A stretch of 64,000 nucleotides of DNA from Bradyrhizobium zhengyangense (GTDB lineage: Bacteria; Pseudomonadota; Alphaproteobacteria; Rhizobiales; Xanthobacteraceae), in NCBI RefSeq assembly GCF_022012435.1, contig NZ_JAKLUA010000001.1, forward strand, positions 1,364,001 to 1,428,000, read 5' to 3'. The translations under genes were made by a program, and so were the position numbers. The notes under the pieces were generated by a model. The model made no database searches. It was not told where the DNA came from and worked only from the letters and a program-made list of their open reading frames with translations. How positions within the stretch are numbered: position 1 is the stretch's first letter; each line of letters opens with the position of its first letter. Below, piece after piece: positions 27,724 through 38,118 of this stretch.

Positions 27724-28671
27724 TTGAAGAGGCAGTTGGCAAGATTGGCGATCACGCTCGGAATTTCGCTTCAGATGGCTTGCGCATTGGCGGGCTCGGC
27801 GGCGGCACAAGCGAAAATCCAGATCGGTTGCACGGCCACCTCCGACTGTGCGTCCGCCATGGTCGCGGTCGACGAAGGCATTTTCAAAAAGCACGGGCTC
27901 GACGTCGAGATGACGCCGATCGCCATCAACTCGAACATCCCTGCCGCGATCCTGTCGAACTCCATCCAGATTGGCGGACCGACCTCGACCGTCTTCCTCC
28001 AGGCGGTTGACGGCGGCCTCGATCTGGTCGGCATTGCCGGCGCCTCCGTGATGAACACGACGTCGAACAACGCCATCACGGCCTTCGTCCGGAACGGCAT
28101 CACCATCAACGAGCCCAAGGACTTCGTCGGCAAGAAAGTCGGCGCACCGGGCCTTAACGCGTTCCTGCATGTGCTGTTCGTGAAGTGGCTGGTGGAGAAA
28201 GGTGTCGATCCCAAGAGCGTCAAGTTCGTCGAGGTGACGTTCCCGACGATGGCCGACATCATCAAGTCCGGCAGCGTCGATGCCGTTCTCACCGCCGAGC
28301 CATTTGTCACCCGCATGACCAATGCGGGCCTCGGCTCGGTCGGCGCACGCTACGCCGTCGAGCTCGCCCGCACCGACCCGATCATCTTCTATGCGGCCTC
28401 GCGCGAATGGGCGGAGAAGAACGCCGCGACCGTGACCAAGTTTCGCGATGCGATCGCGGAAGCGGCAGTGATCGTCAACAGCGACCGCGAGAAGGCCTCC
28501 GCTTCGATCGCAAAGTTCACCAAACAGCCGCTCGATCTCGTCAAGGCGACGCCTCCAAATCAGTCCGAGCCACGCCTGAAGCCGGAGAACCTCTCCTGGT
28601 GGATCGAGGTGATGTTGTCGCAGAAGATGCTGCAATCAAAGCTCGATACAAGCAAACTGGTGCTGAACTGA
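27724..28671 (+). CDS. ABC importer binding protein, nitrate/sulfonate/taurine (NMT1) type
   Basis: A 315-residue periplasmic binding protein. A signal peptide ends near GSAAAQA, and the NMT1/SsuA-like core includes VAVDEGIFKKHGLDVEM and IQIGGPTSTVFLQA. A TTG start is favoured by GGAGG at 27714-27718, five bases before it. It heads an operon with a GntR/FCD regulator, ATPase and two permeases. The cargo may be the compound degraded by the divergent FAH and cyclase-family enzymes. Confidence 0.85.
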   Translation: MKRQLARLAITLGISLQMACALAGSAAAQAKIQIGCTATSDCASAMVAVDEGIFKKHGLDVEMTPIAINSNIPAAILSNSIQIGGPTSTVFLQAVDGGLDLVGIAGASVMNTTSNNAITAFVRNGITINEPKDFVGKKVGAPGLNAFLHVLFVKWLVEKGVDPKSVKFVEVTFPTMADIIKSGSVDAVLTAEPFVTRMTNAGLGSVGARYAVELARTDPIIFYAASREWAEKNAATVTKFRDAIAEAAVIVNSDREKASASIAKFTKQPLDLVKATPPNQSEPRLKPENLSWWIEVMLSQKMLQSKLDTSKLVLN

Positions 28672-28682
28672 GGACCCCTGCG

Positions 28683-29387
28683 ATGCCGGCTTCCGAACGC
28701 CCTGTCGAACGTCCGAACGGCGAAGCCGGCACCTTGAGCGAGCGCGCGGCTACCCTCCTCGAGCAAGACATTCTCGCCGGACGCCTGGCGCCGGGGTCGC
28801 GGCTTGGCATCGTCGATCTCGTGCAGCGCTATGAAATCGGCGCCACGCCGCTCCGCGAGGGTCTATCGCGCCTGATGTCACGCGGATTGATCGTGGGCAT
28901 CGGCCAACGTGGCTTTCGCGTCGCCGACGTCAGCCGCGAAGACCTGGCCGACATCACCTGCATGCGCACCGCCGTCGAGAAGGAGGCAATCCGGTTAGCC
29001 ATCATCCATGGGGATGACGCATGGGAGGCCGGCATCGTCAGCGCGCTGCACCAGATGCGTCGCCACATCGAGCGCACCGGCAACGAATTCCGCGAGGGCG
29101 CCGCCGATTTCGACCGCCTGCACAAGGGCTTTCACACCGCCCTCCTCGCGGCTTGCGGTTCGGGGCGGATGCTCGGCGCGCATTCCGACCTCTACGACCA
29201 GGCTTATCGCTACCGCCGCGTGATGATGAGCGGAATTGACAGCGGTGCGGACTTTATCCGTAGCCATCAAATGCTTGCCGACCGCGTGCTGGCGCGAGAC
29301 GTGCCAGGTGCACAAAAGATGCTGGAAGCACACCTACACTCGACCATCAACTTCGTCTATCCGCCCGCCAGCGAGAGCAACCGATGA
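28683..29387 (+). CDS. GntR-family regulator, FCD subfamily
   Basis: A 234-residue regulator. The winged helix includes LLEQDILAGRLAPGSRL and GATPLREGLSRLMSRGLI, followed by an FCD ligand domain with conserved D and H positions (FDRLHKGFHTALLAACGS). FCD regulators commonly sense organic acids. Located inside the importer operon, between binding protein and ATPase, and overlapping the ATPase start. Confidence 0.9.
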   Translation: MPASERPVERPNGEAGTLSERAATLLEQDILAGRLAPGSRLGIVDLVQRYEIGATPLREGLSRLMSRGLIVGIGQRGFRVADVSREDLADITCMRTAVEKEAIRLAIIHGDDAWEAGIVSALHQMRRHIERTGNEFREGAADFDRLHKGFHTALLAACGSGRMLGAHSDLYDQAYRYRRVMMSGIDSGADFIRSHQMLADRVLARDVPGAQKMLEAHLHSTINFVYPPASESNR

Positions 29388-30190
29388 TCCTTCTTGCAAG
29401 ACTTGACGACGCAAAGGCGGCGCGGCAGCAAAAGCCATTGATCAGCTTCAATGGCGCAACGCTCCGGCTTGGCGGCAAGACCATTATCGAAAATCTCGAT
29501 CTCACGGTGCGTCCCGGCGAATTCCTCTGCATTGTCGGTGCCTCCGGTTGCGGCAAGACCACTGCATTGCGTCTCGCGGCGGGCCTCTATCGTCCGACCG
29601 GCGGCGCCGTCACCTTCGATGGCCAGGCGATGCTCGAACCGCGCCGCGAGGTCGCGATCGTATTCCAGGACTACGGCAAGGCGCTGCTGCCCTGGCGAAC
29701 CGCAGCCGGCAACATCTCGCTTGCGCTGGAGGCCTCTAGGATTCCCGCGCGCGAGCGACCCGGCCGGATCGCTGAGTTGCTACGCAAGGTCGGCCTGCCC
29801 GCCCATGCCGAGAAATATCCGGCGGAAATGTCCGGCGGCATGCAGCAGCGATTGCAGATCGCGCGCTGTCTCGCACAGGAGCCAACCACGCTTCTGATGG
29901 ACGAGCCGTTCGGTGCGCTCGATGCGATGACACGGCAAGGTCTGCAGGACGAGGTGCTGTCGTTGACGGCGGCGACAAACACGACCGTCATCTTCGTGAC
30001 CCACGATCTCGACGAGGCGATCTATCTCGGCGACCGCGTCGTCGGTCTGTTGCCGCATCCGGGGCGGATCGGAATCGAGCTGGACGTGAACCTGTCGCGC
30101 CCGCGCGACCAGCTTGCCACCCGCGAGCACCCGGAATTCCTGCGGCTGCGCCGGCAACTCTTCGACTTCATCAAGGCGACCGAACATTGA
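29384..30190 (+). CDS. ABC importer ATPase, SsuB/TauB type
   Basis: A 268-residue ATPase with Walker A GASGCGKTT, signature MSGGMQQRLQIARCL and Walker B LLMDEPFGALD. It couples to the two permeases that follow. The ATG overlaps the regulator stop, and its own stop overlaps the TTG of the first permease. Confidence 0.92.
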   Translation: MILLARLDDAKAARQQKPLISFNGATLRLGGKTIIENLDLTVRPGEFLCIVGASGCGKTTALRLAAGLYRPTGGAVTFDGQAMLEPRREVAIVFQDYGKALLPWRTAAGNISLALEASRIPARERPGRIAELLRKVGLPAHAEKYPAEMSGGMQQRLQIARCLAQEPTTLLMDEPFGALDAMTRQGLQDEVLSLTAATNTTVIFVTHDLDEAIYLGDRVVGLLPHPGRIGIELDVNLSRPRDQLATREHPEFLRLRRQLFDFIKATEH

Positions 30191-30951
30191 GCCTCGCGCG
30201 CACCAAGCCGCTGTTGCTGCCGCTGGCGGCACTTCTCGCCTTCGAGCTCTGGATCCGCCTTGCCCATTTGCAGAGCGACAGCTTGGCGCCTCCGAGTGCG
30301 GTCCTCGCCGCTCTGGTCGCAGCACTCGCCGACCTCACGATCCCGATTGCCACCCGTGACACTCTGCTGGCGGCGTTTGCGGGGCTCGCGATCGGCAGCA
30401 TCATCGGGCTCGGGCTCGGGATCGCTTTCGGCGTTTCGAGCATGCTCGATCGTCTCATGGAAGTGACCGTCGAGGCGATCCGGCCGATTCCGTCGATCGC
30501 GCTGCTGCCGATCGCACTGATCGCGCTCGGCTTCGGCTATCGCATGGAGATCGTGATTGTCACCTTTGCCTGCGTCTGGCCGATGTTGATCCTGAGCCGC
30601 ACCGCCGTCCGCGGCATCGAGCCACGGTTGATGGAAGTGTCACGCGCGTTGCGCCTGACGCCGGTGCAGCGGACCATCAAGATCATCATTCCGGCCGCGC
30701 TGCCGCGTATCTTCGTCGCGTTCCGGCTGTCCGCCGGTATTGCACTGATCGTCGCGGTGACGGTCGAGATCGCGATCAATCCGCTCGGCCTCGGCGCCGG
30801 CATCATGCTGGCCCAGCAGGCGCTGCGACCCGATTTGATGCTCGCTTATCTCGTCTGGATTGGTGCCATTGGCTATGGACTCAACCTCGCTTTGATCGTC
30901 GTCCAGCACCGCTTGTTCGGCCGTGCAGCGACCGCCGGAGCCGGGTCATGA
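30187..30951 (+). CDS. ABC importer permease 1, SsuC type
   Basis: A 254-residue BPD_transp_1 permease with about six helices and an EAA loop beginning EVSRALRLTPVQRTIKIIIPAALP. A TTG start overlaps the stop of the ATPase gene. Two different permease genes, rather than one, suggest a heterodimeric membrane domain. Confidence 0.88.
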   Translation: MSLARTKPLLLPLAALLAFELWIRLAHLQSDSLAPPSAVLAALVAALADLTIPIATRDTLLAAFAGLAIGSIIGLGLGIAFGVSSMLDRLMEVTVEAIRPIPSIALLPIALIALGFGYRMEIVIVTFACVWPMLILSRTAVRGIEPRLMEVSRALRLTPVQRTIKIIIPAALPRIFVAFRLSAGIALIVAVTVEIAINPLGLGAGIMLAQQALRPDLMLAYLVWIGAIGYGLNLALIVVQHRLFGRAATAGAGS

Positions 30952-31712
30952 GCGCCACCGCAATGATCTGGCGCATGGCAAGCTTTGCGGTCGCCGCCGG
31001 CTTTGTCGGTCTTTGGCAGCTCATCGCCAATCTCAAGCTGGTCTCGCCTGTGTTTCTGCCCGGCCCGGACCGCGCCTGGACCGCGCTGGTACGTGGCTTT
31101 GCGAGCGGCGATCTCGCAAGCAAGCTCGTCGGCACGCTGGAGCACATGGCCTATGGCTGGCTCGCCGCCTCGATCGCGGGCATCGCGCTCGGCGCTCTGA
31201 TCGGATCGTCTCGCCTGATGCGCACCTACATCGCGCCATCGCTGGAATTTCTGCGCCCGCTGCCGGTCTCCGCTATCATCCCCGTCGCGATCGCGCTGTT
31301 CGGCCTGACGGAGGGCATGGCCCTGTTCGTGATCGCCTTCGGTGCGATCTGGCCAATCATGCTTGCGACCATTCACGGTTTTGCCGCCGTCGAGCCGCGC
31401 CTCTACGAAGTCGCGCGCGCGTTGCAGATGTCGAGGCCCGCGGTCGTCTTCAAGATCGCGTTGCCGTCAGCCCTGCCCGACATCCTCGCCGGCATGCGGC
31501 TGAGCCTCACCGTCGCGCTGATCCTCTCGGTGGTGTGCGAGGTGCTGGCCGGGCTCGACGGCCTCGGCCATTGGGTGTTGCTGTCAGCGCGCGCATTCCG
31601 CTCGGCTGATCTTTTTGCCGGCGTGATCCTGCTCGGGGCAATGGGCTATGTGACGTCGGTTGCCATGTCCCTGGCTGAGCGCAGGCTCTTGGCCTGGCAG
31701 TCGATGCGCTGA
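30948..31712 (+). CDS. ABC importer permease 2, SsuC type
   Basis: A 254-residue permease, paralogous to the preceding one, with EVARALQMSRPAVVFKIALP as EAA loop. ATG overlaps the previous stop. Its TGA is directly adjacent to the end of the convergent ridA gene, with no spacer, so the operon ends here. Confidence 0.88.
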   Translation: MSATAMIWRMASFAVAAGFVGLWQLIANLKLVSPVFLPGPDRAWTALVRGFASGDLASKLVGTLEHMAYGWLAASIAGIALGALIGSSRLMRTYIAPSLEFLRPLPVSAIIPVAIALFGLTEGMALFVIAFGAIWPIMLATIHGFAAVEPRLYEVARALQMSRPAVVFKIALPSALPDILAGMRLSLTVALILSVVCEVLAGLDGLGHWVLLSARAFRSADLFAGVILLGAMGYVTSVAMSLAERRLLAWQSMR

Positions 31713-32141
31713 TCAGCTTGAGACGACGGCGGTCGCTTCGATCTCGAGGCGCGCCGAGGGCTCGACGAGACGCACGACCTGCACCAGCGCCATGCTTGGA
31801 TAGTGGGTGCCGATCACCTCGCGATAGGCCTTCCCAAGCGCCTTCAGATTCGTGACGTACTCGTCCATGTCGACGACGTACCAGGTCAGGCGCACGAGAT
31901 GGTGCGGCTGCGCGCCACCCTCGGCCAGGATCGCGACGATGTTTTCGAGCGTCTGGCGAACCTGCGCGACGAACCCGTCGGCAAACCGCCCCGCGACATC
32001 CCAACCGACGACACCACCCGTCACGACAAGGCGTCCCTCGGCCATGATGCCGTTGGCATATCCCTTCGGCTGCGGCCAGCCGCTGGGCTGGAGCACTTGC
32101 AGACCGGTCGCGACAGCTTCCGGTTTTCTCATCGTACTCAT
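31713..32141 (-). CDS. RidA-family enamine/imine deaminase
   Basis: A 142-residue RidA/YjgF-family protein. The C-terminal SARLEIEATAVV carries the arginine that binds the substrate carboxylate in active RidA proteins. It is the last gene of the operon led by the aminobenzoyl-CoA monooxygenase-reductase. That enzyme's known product type is a cyclic enamine, so a dedicated deaminase would make chemical sense; this is inference. Confidence 0.85.
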   Translation of the reverse strand: MSTMRKPEAVATGLQVLQPSGWPQPKGYANGIMAEGRLVVTGGVVGWDVAGRFADGFVAQVRQTLENIVAILAEGGAQPHHLVRLTWYVVDMDEYVTNLKALGKAYREVIGTHYPSMALVQVVRLVEPSARLEIEATAVVSS

Positions 32142-32159
32142 GCGGAACTCTCTATCTTC

Positions 32160-33338
32160 TCAGCGCGGCTTCAACAGCTCGCGAGCGACAATCAGCTTCT
32201 GGACCTCGGTCGCGCCCTCGTAGATGCGCAGCGCCCGGATTTCGCGGTAGAGGCTTTCGACGACCTCTCCTTTGCGCACGCCGCGACCGCCGAACATCTG
32301 GACAGCGCGATCGATGACGCGCTGCGCGGTCTCGGTCGCGGTCAGCTTCGCCATGGCGGCTTCGCGCGTCGTCGGAAGTTTCTGGACGTCGCGGCGCCAG
32401 GCCGCGCGGTAGGTCAGCAGTGCGGCGGCATCGGTGTCGGTTGCCATGTCGCCGAGCGCGGCCTGGGTCAGCTGGAGATCCCCCAAGGTCGCACCGAACA
32501 TGTGCCGGCTGCGCGCGTGCCACAGGGCTTCGTCGAGCGCCCGCCGGGCGAAACCGAGAGCCGCGGCCGCGACCGAGGCGCGGAAAATATCCAGCGTCTG
32601 CATCGCAAGCTTGAACCCGCCGCCGGGCGCGCCGAGCCGACGGCTCGCCGGAATCCGGCAATTGGTGAAGCGCAACGTAGCCAAAGGATGCGGCGCGATG
32701 ACATCGATGCGCTCGGCGATGCCGAAGCCGGGATCGTCGGGAAAGACGACGAAGGCCGAGATGCCGCGGGCGCCCGGCGCCTCGCCGGTTCGGGCAAACA
32801 GCGTGTAGACGTCGGCAATGCCGCCGTTGGAGATCCAGGTCTTCTCGCCGTCGATGACATAATCGTCGCCGTCGGCGCGCGCGGTGCAGGACATCGCCGC
32901 GACGTCAGACCCCGCCTCCTTCTCGGACAGCGCGAAGGCCGCGAGCCATTCGCCGGAGCGAACTTTTGGCAGCACTTGCTTGCGCAGCTCAACTGAGCCG
33001 CCGAGCGCAATCGCGCCGGAGCCGAGCCCCTGCATGGCGAAGGCGAAATCGGCAAGGCCATCGGCATAGGCGAGCGACTCGCGCGACAGGCAGATTGAAC
33101 GCGAATCGATCGTGGTCGCATCGCCATCGGGTGGCGCGACCGCGCAATCGAGCAGCCCCGCCTCGCCCATCGCGCGCACGAGGCTGCGGCAGGCGCCGTC
33201 GACATCATCGTGGTCGACCGTGTCGAGCGCCCCCGATTGCACGAAGCGATCGAGCTTCTCGCCGATCGTGTGGTGGCGCTGTTCGAAGAACGGCCAGTCC
33301 AGCCAGTCGCGCCTGATGACCTTCGCAACGGAGCTCAT
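32160..33338 (-). CDS. Acyl-CoA dehydrogenase
   Basis: A 392-residue flavin-dependent dehydrogenase. [15 protein letters not shown] and [19 protein letters not shown] are flavin and substrate segments, and [18 protein letters not shown] holds the family's C-terminal catalytic glutamate. It lies 16 bases after the monooxygenase gene and 18 bases before ridA. It probably oxidises a ring-derived or open-chain CoA thioester in the same pathway. Confidence 0.9.
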   Translation of the reverse strand: MSSVAKVIRRDWLDWPFFEQRHHTIGEKLDRFVQSGALDTVDHDDVDGACRSLVRAMGEAGLLDCAVAPPDGDATTIDSRSICLSRESLAYADGLADFAFAMQGLGSGAIALGGSVELRKQVLPKVRSGEWLAAFALSEKEAGSDVAAMSCTARADGDDYVIDGEKTWISNGGIADVYTLFARTGEAPGARGISAFVVFPDDPGFGIAERIDVIAPHPLATLRFTNCRIPASRRLGAPGGGFKLAMQTLDIFRASVAAAALGFARRALDEALWHARSRHMFGATLGDLQLTQAALGDMATDTDAAALLTYRAAWRRDVQKLPTTREAAMAKLTATETAQRVIDRAVQMFGGRGVRKGEVVESLYREIRALRIYEGATEVQKLIVARELLKPR

Positions 33339-33354
33339 TTGTCATCTCCTCCGT

Positions 33355-35673
33355 TCATGGGGCGGCCGCCGCGGCGGCGCGTGCCAGGTTGGTTTCGTAC
33401 TGCCCCTTGGCGGACAGATATTGCTTCGGCCAGCTCACCGCGGTGATGCCGATACGCGCGGCTTCGTGCAGCGTCCAGGCCGGATCGGCAAGATGCGGCC
33501 GCGCAATCGCGCAGAGATCGGCACGGCCGGCAGCTAGGATCGAGTTGGCGTGATCGGCCTCGGAGATCGCACCGACGGCGATCGTCTCGATGCCGACCTC
33601 GTTGCGGATCAGATCGGCGAAGGGCGTCTGGAACAGGCGTCCATAGATCGGCCGCTCCTCCTTCCAGACCTGCCCCGAGGAACAATCGATCACGTCCACC
33701 CCCGCTTCCTTGAACATCGCGGCGAAGATCGCCGCGTCGGCCGGAATGTTGCCGCCGTCGGTCCAGTCATGGCACGACAGACGCACCGACATCGGCCGAT
33801 CGGAGGGCCACGCCGCGCGCATGGCCTTGAACACCTCCAGCGGAAAGCGCGCCCGGTTCTCGTGACTGCCGCCGTAGTCGTCCGTGCGGCGGTTGGTCAG
33901 CGGCGAGAGGAAGCTCGACAGCAGATAGCCGTGGGCGCAATGCAGCTCGAGCCACTCGACGCCGGCGGCAGCGGCACGATGTGTCGCTGCGACAAAATCG
34001 TCGCGCACACGGTCCATGTCGGTGCGGTCCATCGCCCGCGGCAACTGGCTGTTGGGCAGATACGGCAAGGCCGAGGCCGACATCAGGGGCCAATCTCCTG
34101 ATGCCAGCGGCTGATCGATTCCTTCCCACGGCACTCGGGTCGCGCCCTTGCGCCCGGCATGGCCGAGCTGAATCCCGACCTTCCCATGTCCAACACTGTG
34201 GACGAGCTCAACCAGGCGGCGCCATTGCTCAGCCTGCGCATCGTTCCAGAGCCCGAGACATCCCGGCGTGATCCGCGCATCCGGCGAGACGCAGGTCATC
34301 TCGGCAAAGATCAGCGCCGCGCCGCCCATGGCGCGCGCGCCGAGATGGGCGATGTGGAAGTCGTTGATGAGCCCGTCCTGCGCCGAATACATCGCCATCG
34401 GCGAGACCATGATGCGGTTCGCCAGCGACAGGCCACGCACGCGGTGCGGCGTCAGCATCGGCGGCGGCACCCGTTCGCCGTCCTTGAGTGCGATCCCTGC
34501 GCGCGCAGCAAACCAGCGCTCAAAGCCTTCCAGCCAGGTGCGGTCGCGCAGACGCAGGTTTTCGTGGCTGATGCGCTGCGAGCGCGTCAGCATCGAATAG
34601 AAGAATTGCGGCGGCTCGAGCGTGTCGGCATAGCGCCGGCCGACCACCTCGAACCATTCCATGGCGTTGCGCGCAGCATTCTGGATGCGCGCGACATCGA
34701 CGCGGCGCACCTCTTCATAGGCCTCCAGAACAGTCGGGATGCCCTCGCGACCGTGACCATGGCGGTCGAACTGATTGGCGAGCTCGATGGCGTCGTCGAG
34801 CGCGAGCTTGGTGCCCGAGCCGATGGCAAAATGCGCGGTGTGCGCGGCATCGCCCATCAGAACGACATGCGACTTGCCATTGAAGACGCTCCATTTGCCG
34901 CAGATCAGGCGGCTGAAATTCAGCCAGGCCGAGCCGCGCAGATGGCGTGCGTTGGTCAGGAGTTTTGCACCGTCGAGCGTCCCGGCGAAGATCTTCTCAC
35001 AGAACTCGATCGACCCCTGCTGATCGAGTTCGCCAAGCCCGTGGGCGTTGTAGGTCTCTTCCGTGGTCTCGACGATGAAGGTCGAGGTCTCCGCATCGAA
35101 CTTGTAGATGTGCGCCTGGAACCAGCCATGCTCGGTCCTCTGGAAATCGAACGTGAAGGCGTCGAACGCCTTCTTTGTGCCGAGCCAGATGAAGCGGTTC
35201 GGCCGGATCACCATGTCTGGCTGGAATTGCTCGGCATAGCGGGCACGAATCCTGGAATTGACGCCGTCACAGGCAACGATCAAATCGGCGTCAGGAAATT
35301 CGAGATCGGACTCGACCTCGCGCTCGAACACGAGCTCGACACCCAGCGCCTCACAGCGCCTCTGGAGAATGTTGAGCAGGTGCTTGCGGCCAATGCCGAT
35401 GAAGCCATGGCCACTGGTACGCTGGCGAGTCCCCTTGAAGACCAGCTCGATGTCGTCCCAGTGATTGAAGGCATCCTCGATCTCGGCGGCGCTCTCGGGA
35501 TCGGCAACGCGCATCGCCAACATCATGGCGTCGGAAAACACGACCCCCCAGCCGAACGTGTCGTAGGGCTTGTTGCGCTCGACGACCGTGATGACGTGCT
35601 CTGGATGCCGACGCTTCATCAGCAGGCCCAGATAAAGGCCGGCCGGGCCGCCGCCGATACAGACTATGCGCAT
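33355..35673 (-). CDS. 2-Aminobenzoyl-CoA monooxygenase/reductase (salicyloyl-CoA 5-hydroxylase type)
   Basis: A 772-residue two-domain flavoprotein. Residues 1-380 are an FAD monooxygenase with GGGPAG at 7-12 and [14 protein letters not shown]. From about 400 follows an Old Yellow Enzyme-like barrel with [19 protein letters not shown]. This architecture is that of the AbmG-type enzyme of aerobic anthranilate catabolism, which hydroxylates and reduces 2-aminobenzoyl-CoA; annotated relatives are called salicyloyl-CoA 5-hydroxylase. It is the first gene of its operon, divergent from a MarR gene, with an AT-rich operator-like site in front. Confidence 0.88.
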   Translation of the reverse strand: MRIVCIGGGPAGLYLGLLMKRRHPEHVITVVERNKPYDTFGWGVVFSDAMMLAMRVADPESAAEIEDAFNHWDDIELVFKGTRQRTSGHGFIGIGRKHLLNILQRRCEALGVELVFEREVESDLEFPDADLIVACDGVNSRIRARYAEQFQPDMVIRPNRFIWLGTKKAFDAFTFDFQRTEHGWFQAHIYKFDAETSTFIVETTEETYNAHGLGELDQQGSIEFCEKIFAGTLDGAKLLTNARHLRGSAWLNFSRLICGKWSVFNGKSHVVLMGDAAHTAHFAIGSGTKLALDDAIELANQFDRHGHGREGIPTVLEAYEEVRRVDVARIQNAARNAMEWFEVVGRRYADTLEPPQFFYSMLTRSQRISHENLRLRDRTWLEGFERWFAARAGIALKDGERVPPPMLTPHRVRGLSLANRIMVSPMAMYSAQDGLINDFHIAHLGARAMGGAALIFAEMTCVSPDARITPGCLGLWNDAQAEQWRRLVELVHSVGHGKVGIQLGHAGRKGATRVPWEGIDQPLASGDWPLMSASALPYLPNSQLPRAMDRTDMDRVRDDFVAATHRAAAAGVEWLELHCAHGYLLSSFLSPLTNRRTDDYGGSHENRARFPLEVFKAMRAAWPSDRPMSVRLSCHDWTDGGNIPADAAIFAAMFKEAGVDVIDCSSGQVWKEERPIYGRLFQTPFADLIRNEVGIETIAVGAISEADHANSILAAGRADLCAIARPHLADPAWTLHEAARIGITAVSWPKQYLSAKGQYETNLARAAAAAAP

Positions 35674-35720
35674 GATCCCTCGCTTTCGCGCGTCGCGCCG
35701 TGTGTCGAGCTCTCACTCAA

Positions 35721-35741
35721 ATTATTTTAAGCATAAAGTAT
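35721..35741 (+). promoter_or_regulatory. Candidate MarR site, copy 1
   Basis: TTTTAAGCATAAAGTAT within 35721-35741 lies about 50 bases before the monooxygenase ATG and some 190 bases before marR. It is an imperfect palindrome (12 of 16 positions in the core) and agrees with copy 3 at 18 of 21 positions. It probably overlaps the monooxygenase promoter. Confidence 0.55.
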
Positions 35742-35929
35742 TTCGTCGGCGCATGCATTGTCAAGGCGGTTCTGCGATGACCCGACGCGGCAGCTCAAAG
35801 CCGCAGCAGCGGCGCCGATTCCGAGACCCTCGGGCTCCGCCTTGAATTTACTTTTGGCACGAACTATCTTGCCCATGTCCATGAGAGCTGCTCCAGCTTT
35901 CAAATGGCCACGAAGCCCGGGAGATTCGA

Positions 35930-36436
35930 TTGGCACTCGCGAAGGAGCCCACGCCTGTTTCGGCCAAGAATGGGGCGGATCAGGAAGCTGAGTACAGGGC
36001 TCAAACGCGAGTTTGGCTCCGGCTGCTCGCCTGCACAACTCTGATCGAGGGCGAGCTGCGGCGCCGGTTTCGCGAAGAGTTCGATTTCACGATGCCGCGC
36101 TTCGATGTTCTCGCCCAACTCGACCGTGAGCCGAGCGGGCTTGTGCTGGGAGAGCTGCCCAAGCGCCTGATGGTCTCGGCCGGGAACCTGACGCCGATCG
36201 TGGACCGACTGGTCGCGGATGGATACATCACCCGCACGCCGTCAAACCTCGACCGCCGCGTACAGATTGTCTGCATGACGGTCGAAGGCCGCAAGACCTT
36301 CAGGCGAATGGCCAAGAGCCACGGCGCATGGCTTGCCGAACTGCTGGCGGATTTCCCGGCGGACCGGTTCGACGGATTGATCGGCGAGCTCGACGAGCTC
36401 AAGAGCGCCGTCAGGGACGCGCTACAGAAGCCCTGA
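35930..36436 (+). CDS. MarR-family transcriptional regulator
   Basis: A 168-residue winged-helix repressor. MVSAGNLTPIVDRLVADGYI is the recognition region and NLDRRVQIVCMTVEGRKTF the wing. MarR proteins next to aromatic-CoA genes (for example BadR) respond to aromatic CoA esters or acids. TTG is used as start, six bases after GGGAG at 35919-35923. It is divergent from the monooxygenase and convergent with the CoA ligase; three similar AT-rich sites in the locus are candidate operators. Confidence 0.9.
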   Translation: MALAKEPTPVSAKNGADQEAEYRAQTRVWLRLLACTTLIEGELRRRFREEFDFTMPRFDVLAQLDREPSGLVLGELPKRLMVSAGNLTPIVDRLVADGYITRTPSNLDRRVQIVCMTVEGRKTFRRMAKSHGAWLAELLADFPADRFDGLIGELDELKSAVRDALQKP

Positions 36437-36448
36437 GTCGGCCGATGC

Positions 36449-38104
36449 TCAACGCCGCAACTTCACGCCGGCCGCCTCGCGATCCCATGTATCCGCGGTG
36501 ACGCCCTCATCGCGCAGCACGCCCTTCTTGATCTTGCCGTTTTCCGTCAGCGGCAGCTGGCTCAGAATGCGCACATAGCGCGGGATGGCGAAATAGGCGA
36601 TATGGCCTTCGCAGTGCCTGACAATATCGACGGGCTCCAGCGATCGGCCCGGCTCGAGCAGGATCGCCGCCGCAACTTCGTCCTCTCCCAATTCCGACGG
36701 CAGCGGGTAGATCGCGCAAGCGGCGACCGCGGGATGGGACTGGATGGTCTGCTCGACCTCCCATGAAGATACGTTCTCGCCACGCCTGCGGATCGAATCC
36801 TTCATGCGATCGATGAAGCGATAGTGTCCGTCAGCATCCCGGACCACCCGATCGCCAGAGTGGAACCACAGGTTGCGCCAGGCCTCGACCGTCTTCTCCG
36901 GCATGCCGAAATAGCCGGTGGCGAAAGCAAAGGGCTCGCTGGCGCGAAGCACGAGCTCGCCGGCCTCGCCATCAGGAAGTGCGGAATCATTCTCGTCGAC
37001 GATCCGCGCTTCGATGCCGTCGGCCAGATAGCCCATCGTCCCCGGACGATCGGACGGGATGGTGCCGGCGAACACGAAATTAGTCTCGGTCGACCCGTAG
37101 CCGTCGACCAGCGGCACGCCAAACCGCTGCAGGAACGGAGCGTGGATCTGCGGCGGCACGCCGCCGCCAAGCGCGACACGAAGCCGATGCGTCTTGTCGT
37201 TCGTCGTCTCCGGCTGCGCCAGAAGCATCGATGCCATCGCACCGAGTAGATAGCCGACCGTTGCCTTATGCCGTTGCGCGGCGGTCCAGAAGCCAGAGGC
37301 GGAGAATTTCGGCTCCAGCACGTAGGTGCAGCCGTTCAGCAGCGCCTGATAGAACGCGTTCAGCGCGTTGGTGTGGAACAAGGGCAGTGTCGTGAACAGC
37401 ACATCGCCTTCGCGGATGCCCAGCGCCCGCGCCGAATAGATGCCCCACCAGAACAATTGCGCCTGCGGACAGCACACCCCCTTTGCCGGCCCCGTAGTGC
37501 CTGACGTGTAGAGGATCGCAACGGTGTCGCCGGGACGCACGGCGCCGGCCGGCGCGGAAGCGCCAAACGCCGGCAACGGCACCGCGGACAGCCTGGCATC
37601 GAATGCTTCGTCGGCTGCTCCGATGATCCAGGTTCGGGGCGGCAGCTCGACACCGGCCTCGACGCTGTCGATCGCGCCAGCGAACTGAGCCTCAACGACA
37701 AGAAGCGCGGGACGCGAGTTGCGGAAGATGTGGGAGAGCTGGAAGCCACGCAGCGCCGTGTTGATCGGGACCGCGATGGCGCCGAGCCAGGCACAGCCGA
37801 GATAGACCTGCAAGAACTCCGGACGGTTCGAGCACATCAACGCGACCCGATCGCCCGGCTTGATGCCGGCATCGACAAGCGCCTGGGCCGAGGCAGCCGC
37901 GATCGCCGCGGCCTGCGCAAAGGTCCAGCGCGTCTCGCCCGCGACCAGCAGGACACGGTCGCCATAGCGCTCGGCCTGTCGCGTGAGGATGGTGGACAGA
38001 ATCCGGTCCGACGGCGGAAACAACGTTACCACGCGCGCCCAGGCCGGCGTGGGAATACCGTCCCCGACCGCGCCACCGCTCTGCGCATGCACGCTGCTCT
38101 CCAT
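36449..38104 (-). CDS. AMP-forming acyl/aryl-CoA ligase
   Basis: A 551-residue adenylate-forming enzyme. It has the P-loop YTSGTTGPAKGV, the A5-like GYGSTETN, and the hinge region around RRRGENVSSWEVE; the C-terminal catalytic lysine lies in ENGKIKKGVLR. It is closest in style to CaiC-like CoA ligases. As the last gene of the long minus-strand operon, it is the best candidate in the locus for activating the aromatic acid (anthranilate or salicylate) for the monooxygenase. Substrate choice cannot be read from the sequence. Confidence 0.85.
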   Translation of the reverse strand: MESSVHAQSGGAVGDGIPTPAWARVVTLFPPSDRILSTILTRQAERYGDRVLLVAGETRWTFAQAAAIAAASAQALVDAGIKPGDRVALMCSNRPEFLQVYLGCAWLGAIAVPINTALRGFQLSHIFRNSRPALLVVEAQFAGAIDSVEAGVELPPRTWIIGAADEAFDARLSAVPLPAFGASAPAGAVRPGDTVAILYTSGTTGPAKGVCCPQAQLFWWGIYSARALGIREGDVLFTTLPLFHTNALNAFYQALLNGCTYVLEPKFSASGFWTAAQRHKATVGYLLGAMASMLLAQPETTNDKTHRLRVALGGGVPPQIHAPFLQRFGVPLVDGYGSTETNFVFAGTIPSDRPGTMGYLADGIEARIVDENDSALPDGEAGELVLRASEPFAFATGYFGMPEKTVEAWRNLWFHSGDRVVRDADGHYRFIDRMKDSIRRRGENVSSWEVEQTIQSHPAVAACAIYPLPSELGEDEVAAAILLEPGRSLEPVDIVRHCEGHIAYFAIPRYVRILSQLPLTENGKIKKGVLRDEGVTADTWDREAAGVKLRR

Positions 38105-38118
38105 CGCTCTTGCCTCGC

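Noticed and set aside
34159..35730. A 523-codon plus-strand frame opposite the monooxygenase-reductase
   Set aside because: Antisense shadow; the minus-strand product shows complete FAD and OYE-type domains.
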